This document shows positions 1 through 5,333 of a stretch of 5,333 bases of DNA, in pieces. Below the pieces are notes generated by a model. It was not told the origin of the DNA. It saw only the letters and a program-made list of their open reading frames with translations, and made no database searches. Numbering within the stretch: position 1 is the first letter of the stretch; each line of letters opens with the position of its first letter. This DNA is from an uncultured Mycoplasmataceae bacterium (GTDB taxonomy: Bacteria > Bacillota_I > Bacilli_A > Mycoplasmatales > Mycoplasmoidaceae). Made by a program: the position numbers and the translations under genes. The stretch covers positions 1 through 5,333 of the forward strand of contig CAMWRJ010000034.1 of NCBI GenBank assembly GCA_947176635.1, given 5' to 3'.

Positions 1-97
1 AAATTTTTAATTTTTTTAATAAAAATATTTTAAATTTTTTTTTTTAATTTAAATTTTTTTTTAAAAAAAAAAAAAATTTTTTTTTTTTTTTTTTTTT
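1..97. other. A/T-only intergenic block downstream of the operon
   Basis: Ninety-seven consecutive bases contain no G or C, arranged as alternating homopolymer tracts: among others T11 (35-45), T9 (54-62), A14 (63-76) and T21 (77-97). It begins 11 bp beyond the stop codon of the last gene and runs to the window edge. I see no reading frame, RNA gene or recognisable protein-binding site in it. Intergenic DNA of Mollicutes is often extremely AT-rich, so this is probably a spacer with a termination role. Tract lengths this long are also prone to sequencing and assembly error, so the exact lengths should not be trusted. Confidence 0.85.
63..97. terminator. Candidate A/U-only hairpin terminator (A14/T21 inverted repeat)
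   Basis: A14 is followed directly by T21 on the plus strand, a perfect inverted repeat that could fold as about 12 A-U pairs around a small loop. For a transcript coming from the left, the stem would be followed by about seven extra U, as in an intrinsic terminator. For the operon here (minus strand) the order is A21 then U14, followed by more A, which is a less classical shape. It sits 12 bp past the last stop codon, the expected place. The stem has no G-C pair, so its stability is doubtful. The position is seen; the function is inferred. Confidence 0.35.
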
Positions 98-108
98 CAA
101 AATATTAA

Positions 109-2310
109 TTATTCTTCTTCAAAAAATTGTGAATTATGAAGATCATAATAGAATCCTTTTTTTGCTAATAATTCTTGATGAGTACCTCTTTCAGTGATTC
201 TACCATCTCTTAAAACTAAAATTTGATCTGCATTTTCGATTGTTGATAATCTATGAGCAATGATAAAAGAAGTTTTATTTTCCATTAGTCTTAACATTGC
301 ATTTTGAATTTCAATTTCAGTTTTTGAGTCAATTGATGAAGTAGCTTCATCTAAAATTAATATTGATGATTTTACTAATACTGCTCTAGCAATTGCTAAT
401 AATTGTCTTTGTCCTTGTGATAATGAATCTCCATTATCATCAAATACAGTATCATAACCATCAGGTAATTGCATAATAAATTGATGAGCATTAGCTATTT
501 TAGCTGCATTAATGACTTCTTCATCAGTTGCATCTAAATTACCACATTTAATATTATCTTTAACTGATACATTAAATAAATATGTATCTTGTAAAACAAT
601 TGATACATTTTTTCTCATTGAATGTTTAGTAATTTCTTTAATTGATACATCTCCACCAATTAAAATATCACCATTTTCAATATCATAAAATTTTGTTAAT
701 AAATTGATAATAGTTGATTTACCTGAACCAGTTGGACCTACAATAGCAACTTTTTGTCCTTCTTTAGCATCAATATTAACATCAAATAATATTTGTTTTT
801 CTGGAACATATGAAAAATCTAAATTTTCAATTTTTACAGATCCATTTGTTTCAACTTTTTCAACTAAATCTTTAGGTAATACTTCTTGTTTATCATCTAA
901 ATGAATATTATCTAATTTTTTCTCAACTAATTTTTCTTTATTTGATTCATTAGAAACTGGTTCACTATCAATGTTTTTTAATAATGTTGATACATCAATA
1001 GTTTCTCTTTTAGTTCTTGTATTTGCTGCAATCGATAACACAATGTGTTCAAATTCATTAATTTCATCTTTTTCGTCAAATACAGAAAATGCTCTACTTG
1101 CTCCTGCAAGTGCTGCCATAATTGTATTCATAACATTTGCTATTTGTGCAAAAGGCATTAAGAATGCTCTAGTCATTACACTAAAAATAGCTAGTGTTGC
1201 AAGTCCTTTTGCTGCTTCTATTGCTTCTTGAGTTGGTATTGCACCACCTGTATCTTTTGGAATAAATCCTTGTGCAGGTGGAATTGTAATTCCAGCAAAG
1301 CCAATTCCTTTATCAATAAAAATAATACCAATAACTGTAATTAAAGCAATTAAGAAAAATGAGAAGAAATTAGCATATGGGAACATAATTGACATTGCTG
1401 CTTGACTTTTTCTTGCATATTTCTTTAATTCATTATTAATTTTTTTAAATTCCTTACTTACATTTTCAGATTGATTAAATAAATTAATAACTGATTGTCC
1501 TGAAATCATTTCTTCAACATAACCATTTACTTTACCTAACATAATTTGTGTTTGTTTAAAAAATGGTTCTGCTTTTTTAACAACAAATAACATTGGTAAA
1601 AACATGAATGGAACAACTGCTAAAGTAATTAATGATAAATATGCACTCATTAAAAACATACATAGTAACATTGAAATAATTGTAAAAATACTATTTAAAA
1701 TAATTGTAATATTTTGTGATAAAGCATCTGTAATATTATTAACGTCATTAATAAATTTAGACATTAAATCACCAGATGAATTTTGATCAAAATATTTAAC
1801 TGGTAATTTTTGAATTTTAGAAAACAATTGCTCTCTAATTTTATATCCAATTTTTTGCGAAATAATTGCCATTATTCTAGTTTGAAATCACATCATTGCT
1901 GAACTTAAAAAATAAAAAGCTAATAATGTAAATCCATAAGTTAATAGCGCTGTTTGGTTTAATTGTCCTGATAATAATTGTGTTAATTGTTGTAAACCAA
2001 AACTTGCTAAACATAGCATAACAGCAGAAAGAATAGTTACTAAAATTAATCAAAATAAACTTAGTTTATATGCTTTTAAAAACATTCAAATAATTTTTAA
2101 TGATTGTATTGCTGCTTTATTATTTTGTTTTTTAACTACTTTTTTTAGAAATTTTGCTTGGGTAGGTGAAATACATGTTGTTTTAATTCTTTTTTCATTG
2201 AATAATTTTATGAATTCTTCAGGATTATTTTTAATTAATTCATCATATTCAGCAGTTAGTTCAGGATTTGGAGAAATAAATTTTGTTTTTTTATCCATGT
2301 CTAATTTCAT
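109..2310 (-). CDS. ABC exporter half-transporter, catalytically intact subunit of a heterodimer (733 aa)
   Basis: This is a membrane transporter subunit with its transmembrane domain fused to an ATPase domain, expected to export an unknown substrate. It needs UGA as Trp at residues 75, 87 and 141. About 75 soluble residues precede TM1 (about 83-107) and TM2 (121-143); TM3 and TM4 lie near 199-245, TM5 near 307-334 and TM6 near 367-400. A charged linker (about 417-490) leads to the ATPase domain: A-loop Tyr501, Walker A GPTGSGKS at 525-532, Q-loop Gln574, signature LSQGQ at 630-634, Walker B ILILDE with Glu655, and H-loop His686. The catalytic Glu and His are kept while the signature has Gln for Gly, which is the pattern of the consensus subunit of heterodimeric exporters. 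The start at 2310 is chosen for its strong, well-placed ribosome site; Met5 is a weaker alternative. The gene overlaps its partner by 20 bp. At 733 residues it is longer than the usual 570-620. Confidence 0.93.
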
Positions 2311-4132
2311 TTTCTACTCCTTCCTTACCTAATTGAGATAATGCTATTTCATTATAAACAGCACAATTTTTTAATAATTCAACATGTTTACCATTACCAA
2401 CAATTCTACCTTTTTCTAAAACAATAATTCTATCAGCATCTTTAACACCTGAAATTCTTTGGCTAATCATAATTGTTGTTCTGTCTTTATTAGTATTTTT
2501 AATGTATTCATTAACATTTTTTTCAGTAATCATATCTAATGCTGATGTCGAAGAATCTAAAATTAGAATTTTAGGTTTTCTAATTAATGCTCTAGTAATT
2601 GCTAATCTTTGTTTTTGACCACCACTGAAATTTCTTCCACGTTGTTCAACAACACTTTCAAAACCTGCTTCTTTTTGCATAATGAAATCATATGCTTGAG
2701 CACCTTTTGCAGCTTCTACCATTTCATCATAAGTTGCATCTTCTTTACCATATTTTAAGTTAGATTCAATAGTTCCTGAAAATAATACAACTTGTTGAGT
2801 AGAAACACCCATTTCTTTTCTTAATGATTCTTCTTTAATATCTTTAATATCATAATTTGAAATTAATACTTGTCCTTCATTAACATCATACATTCTAGCA
2901 ATTAATGAAATTAATGTAGTTTTTCCTGAACCAGTTGCACCAATAATTCCAACTGTTTCATTAGGATTAATTTTTAAATTGATATCTTCTAAAACATATT
3001 CTGAATGTTCATGATATTTAAAGTTAACATTTTTAAACTCAATAGAAGGTTGTTGAATTTCAACACCATCTTCTTTAAAACTAATACTTGGTTTTGATGT
3101 ATAAACTTCTTTAATACGTTTAGCACTACCAATTGCAATTGATAATTGTAAAATAACATTAATAAATAATACCATTCCCATTAATATCATTCCAGTAATA
3201 CCCATTACAGGTCCTGCTTGTGCAATATCTAATGCATCTGTTAAACCACCAACTCAAATAACAATTACTGTAACAGCATTAATGATAAAGTTTACAATTG
3301 GGAACATTCACATTCCAATTTTATAAGCTTTCTCAGTTATTTTTCTCATTTTATTATTTACTTTTTCAAATCTTTCAATTTGTTGTTGTTGTAAATTAAA
3401 TGATTTAACAACTCTAACACCTAAAATATTTTCACGCATTACAGAGTTTGTATTATCTGTTGCATATCTTGATAATTTATAATATTTTGCACCATAATAT
3501 AAAATACCAGATAAGATACCAAATAAACCAATACTTGAAACTACAAGTATTACAGGTATTAATCATGCATTTTGTGAATTTGAAGTACTAATTACAATAA
3601 CTGATGAAATAATTCCACCAACATATAACATTATTGCTCTAAATCCAATTCTAATAACAGAAATTAATGAATCTTGAATCGATTGAATATCAACAGTTAA
3701 TCTTGTAATTAATGATGACGTTTTAAATTTATCTAAATCAATGAATGATAATCCTTGTATTTTTCTAAATAAATTAAATCTAATTTCATTAGCAATATCT
3801 ACACTTAATTTAGTAGCTTCTCTTGCTCCAAAAATTCCAAATAATAATTCACCTACAAAAACACCCATTAAAATCCCACCTACAATTAAAGTGTGATTAA
3901 TTAAATTACCTCCAAATAAATCAGATTTAGTTAAATGTCCAAAAAATAAATCATTAACATAATTTTGACCATTAGGATATTGTTCAACATTTGCTAATAT
4001 ACCATTATTTAAAGAAACCATCAATAATGGAATAATAATATCTAAAACAACTTGCAAAGTCATCAAAAAAATAACTAAAAATAATTTAGCTAAATTTTTC
4101 CCTTTCAAGTTTTTTCTTACTAAAAATCACAT
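2291..4132 (-). CDS. ABC exporter half-transporter, degenerate-site subunit of a heterodimer (613 aa)
   Basis: This is the first subunit of the exporter pair, of ordinary length for a half-transporter. UGA must be read as Trp at residues 2, 190, 275 and 293; otherwise it splits into three pieces, all in the same frame. Hydrophobic segments lie near 12-42, 76-100, 158-181, 188-213, 275-296 and 306-335, as expected for six helices. The TM1-TM2 loop (about 43-78) is long and probably extracellular. The ATPase domain has A-loop Tyr373, Walker A GATGSGKT at 398-405, Q-loop Gln446, a normal signature FSGGQ at 502-506, Walker B ILILDS with Ser527 where Glu is expected, and Gln558 where the H-loop His is expected. 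This subunit should bind ATP but hydrolyse it poorly at its own Walker site; its signature would serve the partner's competent site. The ATG at 4130-4132 is preceded by GGAG with a 12-nt spacer. A TTG at 4106-4108 is possible but lacks such a site. Confidence 0.93.
2316..2322 (-). promoter_or_regulatory. Strong ribosome binding site of the second ABC gene
   Basis: The minus strand reads AAGGAGT, five bases before the ATG at 2308-2310, and a second GGAA lies just upstream. It is the best Shine-Dalgarno sequence in the window and fixes the start that includes the N-terminal extension. It lies inside the 3' end of the upstream ABC gene. Confidence 0.8.
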
Positions 4133-4133
4133 T

Positions 4134-4847
4134 TTAAATAATTTCTCCTAAATTGTGAACAACTCATAATACATCATCGTCATCGTCACATTGATTTTCA
4201 AATCTTTCTAATAAAGCATTTTCAGATTCGTTTAAATTAATAACTGAATTTGGTATTAATTTAATTTCACTACTAAAAACTGGAATATTATTTTGATCTA
4301 ATACATTTTTTACATCAAAGAAAGCGTTTGGTGAAACTAATAATTCAAATGCTTGTTCATCATCGTTTTTTAAGTCAATAATGTCATATTCCATAACAAT
4401 ATCTAAAATATTATTTTCATCTGCTTTATCTTTTTCAATGATGAATTGTCCTAATTCATCAAAAAGCATTTTTACAGCTCCTGGTTTTGTTATTTGTCCT
4501 TTTAATTTAGAAAAATAACCTCTTAAATTTGAAATTGTTCTATTTTCATTATCAGTTAAACATTTAACAATAATTGCTAATCCATTTGGACCATAGCCTT
4601 CATATGTTAATTCTTTTAATTTATCTGCTTCTTTTGAAGCACCATTAATATTTCTTTCAATTGAGTCTCTACTTAAATTTGCTTGTAAAGCACGATGAAT
4701 TGCTGCTTTCAATCTTGGATTAGCTTCTGGATTAGGGCCACCTGCTTTTGCTGCAGCTTTAATTTCTTTTGCATATTTCATTCATACTTTTGCTTGCTGC
4801 TGTTGTTTTTTATTAATTCCAGAAGCAATTAAATGTTTTCTAGGCAT
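4134..4847 (-). CDS. yebC: YebC/TACO1-family regulatory or translation factor (237 aa)
   Basis: Recognised from the family core: GGPNPEANPRLKAAI near residues 36-50, then LSRDSIERNI, the EGYGPNGLAIIVK segment and the PGAVKMLF segment, ending in an Asp cluster (221-225) followed by VLWVVHN. The length matches the usual 235-250. UGA codes Trp22 and Trp228, so the true N-terminus (MPRKHLIASG, then KKQQQQAKVW) and the last ten residues are lost under the standard code. The N-terminus departs from the common MAGHSKW opening, and residues 15-18 are four Gln in a row. Family members are cytoplasmic. Bacterial ones were described as DNA-binding transcription regulators; mitochondrial TACO1 is a translation activator, and some bacterial members have more recently been tied to relief of ribosome stalling. 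Which role applies here is not visible. GAAAGGA precedes the start at 11 nt. The stop codon lies one base before the exporter start. Confidence 0.93.
4145..4149 (-). promoter_or_regulatory. Ribosome binding site of the first ABC gene, inside the yebC 3' end
   Basis: The minus strand reads AGGAG, ending 12 bases before the ATG at 4130-4132. It is embedded in the last codons of the YebC gene, so ribosomes finishing yebC pass over it and terminate right at the next start. This suggests translational coupling. The spacer is longer than the usual 5-9 bases. Confidence 0.55.
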
Positions 4848-4858
4848 ATTTTGTTTGT

Positions 4859-4865
4859 TCCTTTC
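4859..4865 (-). promoter_or_regulatory. Ribosome binding site of yebC
   Basis: The minus strand reads GAAAGGA, 11 bases before the ATG at 4845-4847, within the 20-bp gap after the upstream stop codon. It supports the start at 4847 over the internal Met23 at 4781, which would lose conserved N-terminal sequence. Confidence 0.6.
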
Positions 4866-4867
4866 TA

Positions 4868-5296
4868 TTAAAATGGTCTTAAATAATCACCAATATTAAT
4901 TTCATTATATTCAATAGAATTATGAGGCATAATAAAGATATGTGAATTTTGTTTAAAATTTAATATTGAATCTATTGGTAATGATCTATATAATTTCAAT
5001 ACTTTTCATTCTAAACTACATAAAACTAAATCAACATATTGTATAAAATCTTTTGAACTAAATTTTTGTGTTCATGTAATTAAATAACATAAATGATAAT
5101 CTTCAAAATTTGAACACTTTAAATATTTATCTTTCTCTGTATTATTATTAATTTTAATAAATTTTAAATTTATTTTTTTTCCATTTAAACTAATATTTTT
5201 TTTAGAAATTTTAAAATTAGTGAATAACTTTTTTTTATTTAGTTTTTCTTTATAAACAATTCTTGATTGATTTAATAATTCTTTTAAAAAACTCAT
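4868..5296 (-). CDS. Unrecognised 142-residue protein
   Basis: I do not recognise this protein. It runs from ATG 5294-5296 to TAA 4868-4870 when UGA codons at residues 75 and 97 are read as Trp; under the standard code only the first 74 residues appear. The first 50 or so residues are strongly basic and rich in Lys, Asn and Ile. The second half is more mixed, with a Leu/Val/Cys-rich stretch (about 86-95) and a Pro/His/Ile-rich end closing in GDYLRPF. There is no signal peptide and no convincing membrane helix, so a cytoplasmic protein is likely; the basic N-terminus could suit nucleic-acid contact, which is inference only. No good Shine-Dalgarno sequence precedes the ATG. Instead, the stop codon of an apparent upstream gene lies one base before it, so reinitiation is plausible. 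An in-frame TAG at 5312-5314 rules out a longer start. It is 20 bp from yebC in the same direction. Confidence 0.75.
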
Positions 5297-5297
5297 T

Positions 5298-5333
5298 TTA
5301 TTTTTTCAATTCTAATCCATATTTTGATAATGA
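5298..5333 (-). CDS. C-terminal end of an upstream gene (partial)
   Basis: Eleven open codons followed by TAA at 5298-5300, reading SLSKYGLELKK, enter from the right edge of the window. They end one base before the start of the next gene, matching the tight packing of the rest of the operon. The tail is too short to name a family, and an open frame of this length can occur by chance in such sequence. The call rests on position and on the missing ribosome site of the downstream gene. Confidence 0.45.
   Translation of the reverse strand, partial: SLSKYGLELKK

Noticed and set aside
704..904. Plus-strand open frame of 66 codons
   Set aside because: It lies antisense to the ATPase domain of the second ABC gene, has no ribosome site and no recognisable protein.
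971..1231. Plus-strand open frame of 86 codons
   Set aside because: It is the antisense shadow of the TM6 and linker coding region; its hydrophobic look comes from the complementary codons.
1604..1786. Plus-strand open frame of 60 codons
   Set aside because: It is antisense to TM3-TM4 of the second ABC gene, with no supporting signal.
1870..4108. Apparent pseudogenisation: ABC genes split into several open frames
   Set aside because: Each break is a TGA in the same frame, with conserved sequence continuing on both sides. Reading UGA as Trp restores full-length proteins without any frameshift.
4106..4108. TTG start for the first ABC gene
   Set aside because: The ATG eight codons upstream has an AGGAG sequence before it and sits one base after the yebC stop; the TTG has no ribosome site.
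4172..4190. Short CATCATCGT-like repeat
   Set aside because: It encodes the Asp cluster at the YebC C-terminus, which is normal for this family, so it is coding sequence and not a DNA repeat element.
1..5333. CRISPR array, tRNA or rRNA gene, insertion sequence, riboswitch
   Set aside because: No spaced direct repeats, cloverleaf-type segments, transposase or terminal inverted repeats were seen, and coding genes fill nearly all of the window.

Overview
The window comes from a wall-less, very AT-rich bacterium of the Mollicutes (Mycoplasma, Mesoplasma, Entomoplasma or Spiroplasma type). Every gene reads on the minus strand. Each becomes a full-length, family-typical protein only if UGA is read as tryptophan (translation table 4). 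I count eleven in-frame TGA codons in the reconstructed genes, no TGG, and only TAA stops. Under the standard code the same genes look broken into pieces; they are not pseudogenes. The species cannot be fixed from the sequence alone.

Layout in the direction of transcription (high to low coordinates): the last 11 codons of an upstream gene (5298 to beyond 5333); an unrecognised 142-residue protein (4868-5296); a YebC/TACO1-family protein of 237 residues (4134-4847); an ABC exporter half-transporter of 613 residues (2291-4132); a second half-transporter of 733 residues (109-2310); then 97 bp made only of A and T (1-97), with a long A-tract/T-tract inverted repeat near its start. Spacings between consecutive genes are 1 nt, 20 nt, 1 nt and a 20-bp overlap. 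All therefore probably belong to one transcript whose main promoter lies outside the window.

The two ABC proteins look like the halves of one heterodimeric type IV exporter. The first subunit has lost the Walker B glutamate (Ser) and the H-loop histidine (Gln) but keeps a normal signature motif. The second keeps Glu and His but has the altered signature LSQGQ. In the head-to-tail dimer this gives one competent and one degenerate ATP site, the arrangement known from TM287/288-type exporters. The transported substrate cannot be read from the sequence. The second subunit carries three extra segments: an N-terminal extension, a long TM5-TM6 loop and a long charged linker. The YebC-family gene belongs to a family linked to transcription regulation and, more recently, to translation; its coupling to the exporter is positional only.

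I see no RNA gene, insertion sequence, CRISPR array or clearly new system. Apart from the A/T block at the end, no stretch is without a gene. The points most worth a second look are the unusual serine in the degenerate ATP site, the extra segments of the second subunit, the unrecognised small gene and the A/T-only block.
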